Shown in pieces: positions 43,592 to 53,352 of a stretch of 64,000 nucleotides of DNA. Position numbers and translations under genes: made by a program. The stretch is taken from the NCBI GenBank assembly GCA_039583875.1, contig CM077155.1, positions 5,072,043-5,136,042 of the forward strand, given 5' to 3'. Under the pieces are notes generated by a model, which saw only the letters and a program-made list of their open reading frames with translations, did not search any database and had not been told where the DNA came from. Numbering within the stretch: the stretch's first letter is position 1; each line of letters starts with the position of its first letter. Origin of the DNA: Platanthera guangdongensis (lineage: Eukaryota; Streptophyta; Magnoliopsida; Asparagales; Orchidaceae).

Positions 43592-46500
43592 GTGAAGACC
43601 TATCCAACATCTAACCAGCAATGGTATTTGGATAGTGGGTGCTCTAAGCACATGACAGGGAACAAGGACAACCTCAATTCCTTTAGAGCCAAGCTTGGAC
43701 CCAAAGTTATCTTTGGTGATTCCAACTTTGGACAAACTAAAGGATATGGTGCAGTCCAGATTGGTTCAGTAACCTTCAAGAAGGTAGCCTATGTGGAAGG
43801 ACTGAAGCACAACCTAATCAGCATCAGTCAGCTATGTGATGAAGGCTACCAGGTGACCTTCAGCAAAACCTTATGCAAAATCAAGTCAGAGGACAACACA
43901 ACTGTGTTGACAGGTAAAAGGAAAGGTAACATCTACCTAGTAGATTTTCTTTCAACTACTGTAGATATCTGCTTATTCAATTCAGTCTGTAGACCAAATG
44001 TTTTATGGCATAAGAGACTAGGACACCTAAACCTTAGAACTATTGCTAGGCTCTCCAAGGACAACCTTGTTAGAGGACTACCTTCTGGCCCCTACAAGAA
44101 GAAAGGACTCTGCAAGGCTTGTCAATTAGGCAAGCAAACTAAAAATAGTTTTAAGTCACTTAATAAGAGTGATTCACCTAGGATATTGTATCTGTTACAC
44201 ATGGATCTGTTTGGACCCATCACAGTACAAAGCCTAGGAGGGAAATCCTACACTTTAGTAATTGTAGATGACTTCTCTAGATTCACTTGTGTGTTCTTTC
44301 TAAGGAAGAAGTCTGATAACTTTAAGTGTCTGACAGAGTTTCTCAAATGTATACAGATTGAGTTCAATACTCACATTGCCTTGATCAGAAGTGATCATGG
44401 GACAGAGTTTGATTCTCTTCTTATGCAAGAGTTCTGTCAGAGTGAAGGGATCAGGCATACTTTCTCAGCTCCTAGAACTCCTCAACAAAATGGGGTAGCT
44501 GAAAGGAAAAATAGAACCCTTATTGAATCTGCCACTACATTGTTGACAGATGCTCACCTACCTCTATCCTTTTGGGCAGAGGCAGTGAACACCTCCAACT
44601 ATGTGCTGAACAGAAGTCTGATACATAAACTGAAGGGAAAGACTCCCTATGAATTACTCAAAGGGAAGAAACCTAAAGTTGACTATTTCAGAATTTTTGG
44701 TTGCATTTGCTATATTCACAATAATGACAAGAAATACTTAGCAAAATTTCAAGCCAAAGCTGATGAAGTAGTGTTTCTGGGATACTCCATGATCAGCAAG
44801 GCCTATAGGGTCTATAATAAATCATCTTTGAAAATTGAGGAATCTGTTCATGTTTCTTTTGATGAAACTAACATGTCTTTCAAGGAGAAGATTTCTTCTA
44901 CCATAGAACCTTTGCAGGAACACTCTCTAGTTGAAGATATGAACAGGTTACAGGTTGCTCAAGAGAATGAAAGCAGTGAAGATGAAGGGAATGCTCAACA
45001 CATTGAAGCACCACCTGAAGAGCCAGTTGTTGTACCACCAGAGGAAACAACAACACAGGCTGGTGAACAATCAACACCCCCTGTTGATTTAGTAACATCA
45101 AGAGACCATCCAATTTCCCAAATAATTGGAGAACTCTCAGCTGGTGTGCAAACCAGAAATCAGGTCAACCAAAACCTGTTGCACACCTGCTTCCTTTCTC
45201 AAATTGAACCTCAGTCCATTCAAGATGCAGAGCAAGATCCACACTGGATCATTCCATGCAAGAGGAGTTGCATCAATTTGAGAGGAACAAAGTATGGGAA
45301 CTAGTGCCAAAGCCTAAGGATCATTCCATTGTTGGAACAAAATGGGTATTCAGAAATAAACTGGATGATCAAGGAGTAATAATAAGGAACAAGGCAAGGT
45401 TAGTTGCCCAGGGATATTCTCAAGAAGAAGGAATTGACTACGACCAGACCTTTGCACCTGTTGCAAGATTAGAAGCCATCAGGATATTTTTAGCTTATGC
45501 AGCTCACAAAGGCTTCAAGGTTTATCAGATGGATGTCAAGAGTGCTTTCTTAAATGGTGACATAAAAGAGGAAGTCTATGTCAGACAACCTCCAGGTTTT
45601 ATCTCTCCAACTTATCCTGATTATGTTTTTAGATTAAATAAAGCATTATATGGTCTCAAGCAAGCTCCTAGAGCATGGTATGAGACCCTAGCATGCTTTC
45701 TCTTGGAAAATGGTTTTATCAGGGGTAGAGTAGACCAAACTCTTTTTATTAGAACCCATAAGTCCCATACCCTACTAGTACAAATTTATGTAGACGATAT
45801 CATTTTTGGTTCTACTGACTCAAAATTGTGCAGAAGGTTTTCTAACCTAATGCATTCTAAATTTGAGATGAGTAGCATGAGTGAGCTATCCTTCTTCCTA
45901 GGATTGCAAGTCAAGCAACATGCTGAAGGCATCTTCATTTCTCAAACCAAATATGCAAATGAGTTGGTTAAGAAATTTGGTATGTCTGAGGCATCTTGTA
46001 TGAAAACACCCATGCCTACCAATGTTGTATTGGATGCTGATGAACATGGGAAATCTGTTGATCAGACAACATATAGAGCAATGATTGGCTCTTTACTGTA
46101 TCTTACAGCTAGTAGACCAGATATAATGTTTGCTACATGTATATGTGCTAGGTTCCAAGTTAGCCCCAGAGAGTCACACCTCACTTTAGTAAAGAGGATT
46201 CTTAGGTATGTTAAAAGTTGTCCAAATCTAGGTCTCTGGTATCCAAAAGATTCAGCATTTGATTTAACTGGATTCTCTGATGCTGATTATGCTGGATGCA
46301 GAATTGACAGGAAAAGCACCAGTGGAACTTGTCAATTCCTTGGTGATAGACTTGTCTCTTGGTTTTGTAAGAAACAAACATCTGTGTCAACTTCAACTGC
46401 TGAAGCTGAATATATGGCTGCAGGCAGTTGTTGTTCACAAATACTGTGGATTCAAAATCAACTCCTAGACTATGGTTACAACTTAGAGAAGTCAAAAATC

Positions 46501-46740
46501 TTTTGTGACAATACAAATGCTATTTCCATAGCTCAAAATCCAGTCCTCCATAGTAGGACAAAACACATAGAGATTAGGCATCATTTCATAAGGGACAATG
46601 TTGAAAAGAATAAAATTGAATTGCAATATATCCCAACTGATTTACAAAGGGGAGATATTTTCACCAAGCCTTTGGATGAAAAGAAACACACCTTCTTCCT
46701 AAATCAGTTAGGAATGTTAGATGGAGGAAGTCTTAAATAA
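43592..46740 (+). pseudogene. pol: pol of element B, one frameshift, active sites intact
   Basis: Protease motif WYLDSGCSKHM (43622), integrase zinc region WHKRLGHLN with CKAC, integrase D-D-E residues in MDLFGP (about 44200), IRSDHGTEF (about 44390) and GVAERKNRT (about 44495). Reverse transcriptase has [10 protein letters not shown] (45529) and YVDD (45787-45798). RNase H has STAEAEY (near 46396) and TKPLDE (near 46660). One frame change near 45252, between integrase and reverse transcriptase, is the only break seen. It is the best preserved pol in the window along with that of element E. Product: replication and integration enzymes of the particle. Confidence 0.95.
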
Positions 46741-46828
46741 TGCCCAAGATTTTGGAAAGCTAAAAATTGACCAAGACTAGGCCAAATTCTGATTTCTCTT
46801 AGTGTCTAAAATTTTCTGATCTCTGAAC

Positions 46829-47110
46829 TGCGCTCGACGATTTCCCCAAAGATCGTCGAACGGCGCTCGACGATTCCCAGAATCGTCGAACTGAGTTCAG
46901 CGCCCCTCAGATAGTATGAACTATCTCCTTCGGTCAACGATCGTCGAACGGCGCTCGACGATTTTGTTCCCTGAACGATCGTCGAACGGCGCTCGACGCC
47001 TTTCCAGATCGTCGAACGGAGATCGACGATGTTGGAGTCTCTTCAGATTCCTTTAGAAGCCTCGATCGTCGAACCGAGTTCAACGATCTTTCCAATTCTG
47101 CGTCGAACCC
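46829..47110 (+). repeat. GCTCGACGATT/ATCGTCGAACG palindrome array in pol-ORF3 spacer (B)
   Basis: About ten paired half-sites (ATCGTCGAACGGCGCTCGACG and shorter forms) between the pol stop and ORF3. Confidence 0.9.
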
Positions 47111-47212
47111 TAATATAAAACTCATTTTTCGCCGTCGTTCTCTCTTGCGCTTTCAATTTCTCTGCAAGAATTTTCTTCCCTCCAAACAGTTCTACGCTTG
47201 TTCGTTTTGTTT

Positions 47213-47227
47213 GTTAAGTTTTTGCAG
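47213..47227 (+). promoter_or_regulatory. Splice-acceptor-like tract before ORF3 ATG (B)
   Basis: TTAAGTTTTTGCAG ends 5 bases before the ATG at 47233 (context CAATGGC). Element A has the equivalent tract. Confidence 0.5.
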
Positions 47228-47232
47228 GTACA

Positions 47233-50200
47233 ATGGCCGTATCAGTTGCTGTCCTAGCCGCAATGAAGTTTGATGCAGGATTCGATATTGATCTGGAATC
47301 GTTCAACACTACTGATCAAGTTTTCCAAGACATTCTGAATTTATTCAAGGATCAGAACTTGTCTGCCCTCATGACCACTAGAATCAAGCTTGCTTCAGAT
47401 GAAATAAAGGAATGGGTCTATACTGCTCACAACCTTGACAACAACGCAATAGTTGGATCTATTGCTGGAACTCAGGTACCTCTGACCCCCACAGTTTTAA
47501 CAGAGGTTTTTGGTTTGAGAAATGGAGACGAAACTGCTGAATTATCTGGGGAGGAGTTTTCTGATATACTTGCTAGGATGGGTCATCCAGAGGGAAACCC
47601 TAGCAAGTTATTCAAAAGGAACTTGTCTGTTGAGTACAGGTTCCTAGCAGATGTTGTAGGAAAAGTGCTGCTGGCAAAGCACTCAGCTCATGATACTATC
47701 TCCAGACATCAGCTCTGCCTCATGGGAGCTCTGGTAGATAAGAAAAGTTTGAACTGGGGAGAGGTCTTCTTTGACCTGATAAAGAAGAAAATCAATAAAA
47801 GCTTTGTTAATTTTGGAAGGATCCTTGGAGTCTTCTTGCAAAACAAATGCCCTGCCTTGCTGGTCTCCTCTAGAGTGCACATTAATGCCTCCAAGAGACT
47901 CACCTGTGCCCTCTTTGGCAAGTGGGACAGGCAAATAAGTAAGCCCAGCAGGCCCTCTTCTAGTGCTCCTTCAGGCACCAGGACTCAAAGAGTCACTCCC
48001 CCACAGGTCTCTACTCCTGCAGAAGACCTGGCTGCTGCTGTTGCTGCTTCCTCTCCTCCTCCAAGTCCAACCCTACCTCTACCATCCACCATTCCAGTTC
48101 CATCCACAATTACCATATCCAGCCCATCTCCAACATCAATTCCATCTCCAGCAACCATTTCATCACCTCTAGTAGACCACTTCCACCCATTGTTCTCATA
48201 TCCACCACCAGATGTCACATCATCTCCATCCATACCATCATTCACCCTTCTGGATGACTCCTACATGGATGATTCCCCCTCTTCTCCTCCAGAATTACCC
48301 TCCTCCTCAACCTCATTCCAAGATCTCCTCCTCCACATCATTGACCAACCAACTTTCACCCCCTCCATATCCATCCCCTTATCCTCCATCTCCACCATCC
48401 CCACTCCTCAGCCATCCATCCCTCCACCATCCAGCCCTCCACTTCCAGCATCTTCAGCCATCCCTATTCCATCTACCTCTGCTCCTGCTATTGAGCATGT
48501 AGATCTGCCAGCCTTAGCTGACAAGTTGTATGAGCTACTTGCCCCCAGGCTCTCTCTTCTCATGGAGGCCTCCTTAGCTCCTCTACAACAGTCAGTGGCA
48601 GCTCTATCTGCCAGGCTTTCCTCCCTCCTTCCTCAGGCAGCACCTCCAGCAGTGTGCCTTGATACAGATGTATCTGCGTCCAGGCAGGGGGAGATGCCAT
48701 ATGAAGCCAGCCTTCATGCTGCTGCTTCTGCTCCTGCTGTTGATGATACTACTGCTGCTGCTACTGCTGCTGTTGTTTTTGTATCTGCTGCTCCTGTTGC
48801 TGCTACTCCAGTTCAGGCTCCTACTCCAGTTTTGGCAATATACCTAAGGTCTTTGCTTTCTGCTTTTGATACTGCATACTTCAGCTATCTCCCAGAGCCT
48901 AATGCTGTCCAGCCCCCAGAAGATCTGTCCAAGGCTCTGGTGCCTTTCTCTGGCTGTGACCCCAGCATTATTTCTTCTTTTGTGCTCTCAGAAATTGCTG
49001 CTGCTGCTGCTGTTGAAGAAAAGACTGAATCTGCTTCTGAAACTGTTTTTGCTGCTGCTGAAATCCCAACTACCTCTGATGAGCAGACATCCAAGGACTT
49101 TCTGATGCCAGAGGCCACTGTTTTTGAGCCTGCTGAAGATTTTGTTGTTGTTACTGAAGCTGCTGCTGCCATCACTCCTGAAGTTACTATTGTTGTTTCT
49201 GCTTCTCCTTCTGTATCTGCTGCTGAATCTGCTGTTGTATTTGCTGCTGTCTCTGCTGCTGTTCCTGCTGCTGCCCATTCTGCTTCTGCCTCATCTGCTG
49301 CAATTCAACTGAAGAAAGATCTTATGAAGAAGATAGATGCTATATATGATGCCCAGAGTTCTGACTCTGATGAGTTCAAGACAGACTCTGATGACTCTGC
49401 TGCCACTATTGCCAGGAAGAGGAAGGCTAGAAGCAAGGCTATGAAAAGGGTTCCTCCTGCAAAAGTAAAAGATGATAATGATATTCCTTATTATATTCTG
49501 CATAACTGCCAAATTACTGAACATTGGATGCAGTATTCCAAAAATCAGCTAAAAGCAATGAAAAAGAAGAGAAAGTATGAGAAGGGCTCCTCCCAGTTCC
49601 AGCACCCTTATCCTCCTCCACCACCTCCTCCTGATGCAGGTGCAGGTGGCAGCTCTGCAAGTCAGGCCCCATCTAGAAGCCAGGCTCCCTATCAACCCCA
49701 TGCCAGATCATATCAAAGGGAAAGCCAATCTAGGGATTCTTATTCCAGGAGAGGAGGATACAGGGGAAATCAAAGAGATTTTCAAGTATATTCTAAAGGG
49801 CATTCCAGGCAGCACCCTTACTCCAGGGGAGGACATGCTTCATCTGATACTACTTCTGGTCCATTCCCCTATAAGCTAAAAGAGACAGTGTCTGCTAGGC
49901 CTCCTCAAGACAATTCTTCCAACAGGTATGAGCCACCTGTGCCATTTGAGGACCCTGAAAAGAATCCATCTGCTTGGACTGCTAGGATGAAAGAAATGGC
50001 TGCATTATACCAGATAAAGAAAGCCAGAGAGCAAGGCTTAGACACTTCAAATATTTCTACCATGTCAGAGCAAAGACAAAAAGAGCTAGAAAGATATGCC
50101 TCCAGCAAATTCTTTGATGCAGACAGATACATGGAGTTGCATCCTACTGCTGTGGTTCCCAGGACTTCAAAGCAAACATACTTGGGTGCAGCTGATGACA

Positions 50201-50271
50201 CCAGGTCCAACAAGGAAGCATTGAATCCAAACAGAGAAATCAAAATGGTTAAAGGCAAAGAGAAGAAGTAA
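47233..50271 (+). CDS. Post-pol ORF3 of element B, intact 1012-residue protein of unknown function
   Basis: Open from ATG 47233 to TAA 50269-50271. Residues 1-235 form a helical domain with LSVEYRFLADVVGKVLLAKH (about 137-156) and INASKRLTCALFGKW (about 217-231). It resembles the putative plant transposon protein family (Transposase_32, from memory). Residues 240-420 are Pro/Ser/Thr-rich, and residues 470-690 Ala/Val-rich with many GCTGCTGCT codons. Next come an acidic patch, a Lys/Arg stretch (about 720-760), an Arg/Tyr/Ser-rich segment (SYSRRGGYRG, about 835) and a charged C-terminal domain with VPFEDPEKNPSAW. No signal peptide or membrane span is seen, so a true envelope role is unsupported. 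An RNA- or chromatin-binding role is possible but unproven. Confidence 0.9.
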   Translation: MAVSVAVLAAMKFDAGFDIDLESFNTTDQVFQDILNLFKDQNLSALMTTRIKLASDEIKEWVYTAHNLDNNAIVGSIAGTQVPLTPTVLTEVFGLRNGDETAELSGEEFSDILARMGHPEGNPSKLFKRNLSVEYRFLADVVGKVLLAKHSAHDTISRHQLCLMGALVDKKSLNWGEVFFDLIKKKINKSFVNFGRILGVFLQNKCPALLVSSRVHINASKRLTCALFGKWDRQISKPSRPSSSAPSGTRTQRVTPPQVSTPAEDLAAAVAASSPPPSPTLPLPSTIPVPSTITISSPSPTSIPSPATISSPLVDHFHPLFSYPPPDVTSSPSIPSFTLLDDSYMDDSPSSPPELPSSSTSFQDLLLHIIDQPTFTPSISIPLSSISTIPTPQPSIPPPSSPPLPASSAIPIPSTSAPAIEHVDLPALADKLYELLAPRLSLLMEASLAPLQQSVAALSARLSSLLPQAAPPAVCLDTDVSASRQGEMPYEASLHAAASAPAVDDTTAAATAAVVFVSAAPVAATPVQAPTPVLAIYLRSLLSAFDTAYFSYLPEPNAVQPPEDLSKALVPFSGCDPSIISSFVLSEIAAAAAVEEKTESASETVFAAAEIPTTSDEQTSKDFLMPEATVFEPAEDFVVVTEAAAAITPEVTIVVSASPSVSAAESAVVFAAVSAAVPAAAHSASASSAAIQLKKDLMKKIDAIYDAQSSDSDEFKTDSDDSAATIARKRKARSKAMKRVPPAKVKDDNDIPYYILHNCQITEHWMQYSKNQLKAMKKKRKYEKGSSQFQHPYPPPPPPPDAGAGGSSASQAPSRSQAPYQPHARSYQRESQSRDSYSRRGGYRGNQRDFQVYSKGHSRQHPYSRGGHASSDTTSGPFPYKLKETVSARPPQDNSSNRYEPPVPFEDPEKNPSAWTARMKEMAALYQIKKAREQGLDTSNISTMSEQRQKELERYASSKFFDADRYMELHPTAVVPRTSKQTYLGAADDTRSNKEALNPNREIKMVKGKEKK

Positions 50272-50440
50272 CTCTGTAAGGTGACAATCTTTGGTTTTTC
50301 TGACTGCTATCTGGATGTCACATATATATATATATCTCTGTGTTGTTTCTGCAATGTGTCTAGCTGCTGTTGTTTTTATGCTTTTCTGATTGTATGATGT
50401 TATTTGATTTTCCAAAGTCTGTAAATAGTAATCCTAACCC

Positions 50441-50454
50441 AAATAGGGGGAGAT
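50441..50454 (+). other. Polypurine tract of element B
   Basis: AAATAGGGGGAGAT directly before the Sirevirus LTR. Confidence 0.93.
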
Positions 50455-50624
50455 TGTTGGAACACCCTATTACTAATTTGGGTCAGGATCACTATGTCTC
50501 TAGGAATCTGTGTTTGACCTTCTGTATAGCTTAATAGGTCAATTAGAATTGAGTCTAAGGGTTAGAAGTCTAGGATTGGAAGCTGCCCTGAAGACCAAGT
50601 TTTTCTGACTGGAGACCAAGTCTA

Positions 50625-50960
50625 ATCGTCGAGCTCAGCACGACGATTCGTCGAACTCCGGTCGACGATCGTCTAGCTCAACTTCTACAGATCGTCGAAC
50701 TCCATTCGACGATCGCTGAGCTCAACCTCATAATATCGTCGAGCTCCACTCGACGATCGCTGAGCTCAACTTCTCAATATCGTCGAACTCCATTCGACGA
50801 TCGGTGAGCTCAGATCGACGATTTTGACTCTGCACTGGATCTTTATCTCTGAGCTCAGTTCGACGATCTTTGAGCTCAGATCGACGATTATGTTGCTGAT
50901 TGAATTTTCCAGTTCGCTGAGCTCAGCTCGACGATAGCAGAGCTCAGTTCGACGTTTTCA
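50625..50960 (+). repeat. Palindrome array in U3 of B LTR
   Basis: Repeats of ATCGTCGAACTCCATTCGACG and GAGCTCAGATCGACGAT type, noncoding. Confidence 0.9.
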
Positions 50961-51574
50961 GTTATCTTCCAGAATTCAAATTCAAATCAGTTAGAAGTTA
51001 TTCTGCATTTAATTCAGAAGATCTGCTAGCCGTTTTCATTTACTTCTGGACCAAGTTTCAAGGGATTTTTCAAGGAATAATTCTGTGGACTTTCCTTCAG
51101 AAGAAATTATGCAATTAAGGCTGTAATCAATGCAGACCAACGGCTATCTTTGACAGAGTGATATTCTATTTTGGCACAGAGAATAAAAGACAGAATGTTT
51201 TTGAATCAAGAGATAGAGAAAAACAAGAAGAGGACACACAACTCAGAATACAGAGACCTTTTTCAAAATCTTCTGTCAAAAAGAATTCTGAAGAACACTC
51301 ATCAAAGAGATCAAGCTTTCAAAAATTCTTCAGATCTCTTCAGCTCTCATAGTGTTCAAGGCCAACACCATTTCAAGACTCCAGACACTCAACATTTCAG
51401 CTTGCTGAAACCATCTATTGCTGGAGTTCTATCTTTGAAGGCCTATCACCCTCAGCAAAGCTTTTCTTCCTGAAGATTTCAAGGATTCAGGGGGAGCTTT
51501 GAGATCAATCCACTTAGTCTTCTCAGTTGATTGAGAAAGAGAAGACTGCCATCACTCTCTCACCCCCACTCTGT

Positions 51575-51793
51575 AAAGGGTTTTTCAAACTCCCTTCAAA
51601 GGTTTGAATCTGGTTTTTGAGCACCTTGTCAAAAGCTCATTGGTGGCAAGACACCTGATCAAAAAATCTGTTTTGGTTTTTGAGCACCTTATCAAAAGCT
51701 CATTGGTGCCCAGGACACCTGATCAACTCATCCTGCAGTGGATTCCTACCTAGGGTGGTAGAAGAGTGGATGTACCCAAGTTTGGGGAACCAC
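51575..51793 (+). promoter_or_regulatory. Leader hairpins and conserved two-stem hairpin (B)
   Basis: AAGGG/CCCTT; TGAGC/GCTCA around ACCTTGTCAAAA; GAGC/GCTC around ACCTTATCAAAA; CAGGA/TCCTG around CACCTGATCAACTCA; CTACC/GGTAG. Then GTGG...CCAC with CCCAA/TTGGG at 51766-51793. Confidence 0.65.
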
Positions 51794-52019
51794 TATATTT
51801 CCTTGTGTCATCTGGTTCTGCTTGTTTTTCTTTTTGTTTCTGGCCTAGATTTTCTTGTGCTTAGCTCTTGCATAGCTTAGTTCTGTGATTAGTTTTATTT
51901 CTGCTTCCCTGCTCACACTCATTACAACAATTGTTGTAAAGGTTTGCAAAAGTTTTTAAAAAGCACCATATACTCTATTCACCCCCCTCTAGAGTATATC
52001 AGATCTAGTTTCCATTTCA

Positions 52020-52033
52020 ATTGGTATCAGAGC
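52020..52033 (+). other. Second primer-binding site (TRIM interior start)
   Basis: ATTGGTATCAGAGC follows the B LTR. The adjoining GGTCACGGGTTCAAGACC belongs to the TRIM interior. Confidence 0.88.
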
Positions 52034-52282
52034 AGGTCACGGGTTCAAGACCGGGGGAGCGCTATTAAATCCTGATTTTTCCCTTCTACCTGTGTGGGTC
52101 CGGCGGGTCAGGCAACCGTGGACATGTGGTAACCCCACCTCTGAGCCGTGAAACCGTGGACATGTGGTAACCCCACCTCTGAGCTGTGTGGGCCATGTGG
52201 TAACCCCACCTCTGAGCCATGTGGGCCATGTAGTAACTCCACCTCTGAGCCGACGGGTTGTGCTGGACGCCGGGGGGGGGAT
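52034..52282 (+). mobile_element. TRIM-like noncoding interior with short repeats and G-rich tract
   Basis: No coding capacity. Four units of about 35 bases (52117-52250) share ATGTGGTAACCCCACCTCTGAG, each able to form a GTGG/CCAC hairpin. A CGCCGGGGGGGGGATT purine tract then abuts the right LTR. This is the size and content expected of a terminal-repeat retrotransposon in miniature. Confidence 0.85.
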
Positions 52283-52403
52283 TGTTGGGTCCGGCGTTCC
52301 TTCACTTGACCCGTGGCGCTCTTCTACTTATTTAAGAAATTAAGTAGCACCCTTTCCAACAGTCCGGGCTTTTGGAACAGTTGGTTATGCGCTTGATCCT
52401 TCA
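52283..52403 (+). repeat. Right 121-bp TRIM-like LTR
   Basis: Identical by eye to 41247-41367. Followed by TAGTA (52404-52408), the right target duplication. Confidence 0.93.
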
Positions 52404-52761
52404 TAGTACTTCTTGTACTCGAGTAGGTTATGTAATATACTCGAGTAGCTCTTCTAGTACTCGAGTAGATCCTCTATATACTCGAGTAGGTCTCTTCGCA
52501 TACTCGAGTAGTTCTGTCTGTATACTCGAGTAGTTGATCTCTATATACTCGAGTAGTCTTTTTACACTTACCCGAGTATGTTTCCCATTATATACTCGAG
52601 TATTCATTCAACTACTCGAGTAGTTATTGACTTACTCGTGTAGTTGGCCAAATATTTCCGAAAGTTTTCTAAGTCATTTTTCTGACGGGATTTTTCAAAT
52701 CACGCGACATGATTGGTCCACGTGTACATCATTATGACCGATTATGACCGTTAGTCTCTCC

Positions 52762-52769
52762 TATATAAG
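52762..52769 (+). promoter_or_regulatory. TATA box of E LTR
   Basis: TATATAAG, also at 63253-63260 in the 3' LTR. It separates the palindrome array (upstream) from the hairpin array (downstream). Confidence 0.75.
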
Positions 52770-53136
52770 GTCTTATCAGAAAATGACAAACCCTAAGTAT
52801 TCTCAAAGCTTTCTTGTAATTTCATTTTCGAGAAATAATCTTCAGCCGCCTCCTCTCTGATTTTCGCGAAACGGAAGCCGCCGCCGCCGCCTTCTTCTCC
52901 GGCCAAAGCTTCTACTTTCAGAGGACTATTCTGAAGAAACGTTACAGATCGAGATCGACTTTACTGATCATATTTTCTCTCGATTTCTGTAAAAGGAAGT
53001 AGGTCCAGATCGAGGCCGAGACCTTCTTCACCGATTTCTGAAAAAGCTGCAAAGTTGAAAAGAAGAAGATCCTGACCATTTCCTTCAGATCTGAGTGATT
53101 TACTGTTTGTATTCTTGTAAACTCTTTATTAATCTT

Positions 53137-53278
53137 GTAGGAGAAATCTTCTCCGAGTGTAGGAGTTTTTCACTCTGAGTTTGTAGGAAGTGTTATCTTC
53201 CGAGGTGTAGATCCGTTTTGTTTGGATCGAGTTTGTAGGAACTTTGTTCCGAGGGTAGGATCGGTTTTTGATCCGAGA
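53137..53278 (+). promoter_or_regulatory. Array of six hairpin modules (E 5' LTR)
   Basis: Arms: GGAGAA/TTCTCC, GGAGT/ACTCT (G-U), GGAAG/CTTCC, GATCC/GGATC, GGAAC/GTTCC, GGATC/GATCC, each introduced by GTAG and followed by GAG. A looser TCTAG/CTAGA pair follows near 53295. Confidence 0.75.
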
Positions 53279-53324
53279 TAGTGGAGTAGCCGAGTCTAGT
53301 TGATTGCTAGATTGGTGAGGGAAA

Positions 53325-53352
53325 GTGGATGTACCCAAGGTTGGGGAACCAC
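53325..53352 (+). promoter_or_regulatory. Conserved two-stem leader hairpin (E 5')
   Basis: GTGG-ATGTA-CCCAA, loop GG, TTGGG-GAA-CCAC. Also at 63816-63843. Confidence 0.7.

Larger units (their letters stand above)
50455..52019 (+). repeat. Sirevirus LTR of element B (single copy, 3' side)
   Basis: Begins TGTTGGAACACCC, ends TTTCCATTTCA, 1565 bp. It has a TCGACGA array (50625-50960), a hairpin leader (51575-51763), the conserved hairpin (51766-51793) and a C-run plus CTCTAGAG near the end. No matching 5' copy exists in the composite. Confidence 0.93.
41247..52403 (+). mobile_element. Composite element: TRIM-like LTR pair enclosing a Sirevirus (B) interior plus one Sirevirus LTR
   Basis: Order: 121-bp LTR; primer site; Sirevirus gag, pol, ORF3 and polypurine tract; one 1565-bp Sirevirus LTR; second primer site; 250-bp noncoding interior with four 35-base repeats; G-run; 121-bp LTR. 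The flanks TAGTA/TAGTA show a single insertion into the E LTR. There is no Sirevirus 5' LTR. The two junctions share about 20 bases (TCAATTGGTATCAGAG). The two 121-bp LTRs look identical. Confidence 0.93.

Noticed and set aside
47233..50271. ORF3 as a true envelope protein
   Set aside because: No signal peptide, hydrophobic membrane span or fusion-peptide-like segment. The envelope idea rests only on its position after pol.
50041..50415. Minus-strand open frames opposite ORF3 (for example 49905-50258)
   Set aside because: Shadows of the plus-strand coding sequence with no independent support.
52020..52065. tRNA-derived gene at GGTATCAGAGC...GGTTCAAGACC
   Set aside because: Only a primer-binding site and a B-box-like word are present. 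No cloverleaf or A box at proper spacing was found.
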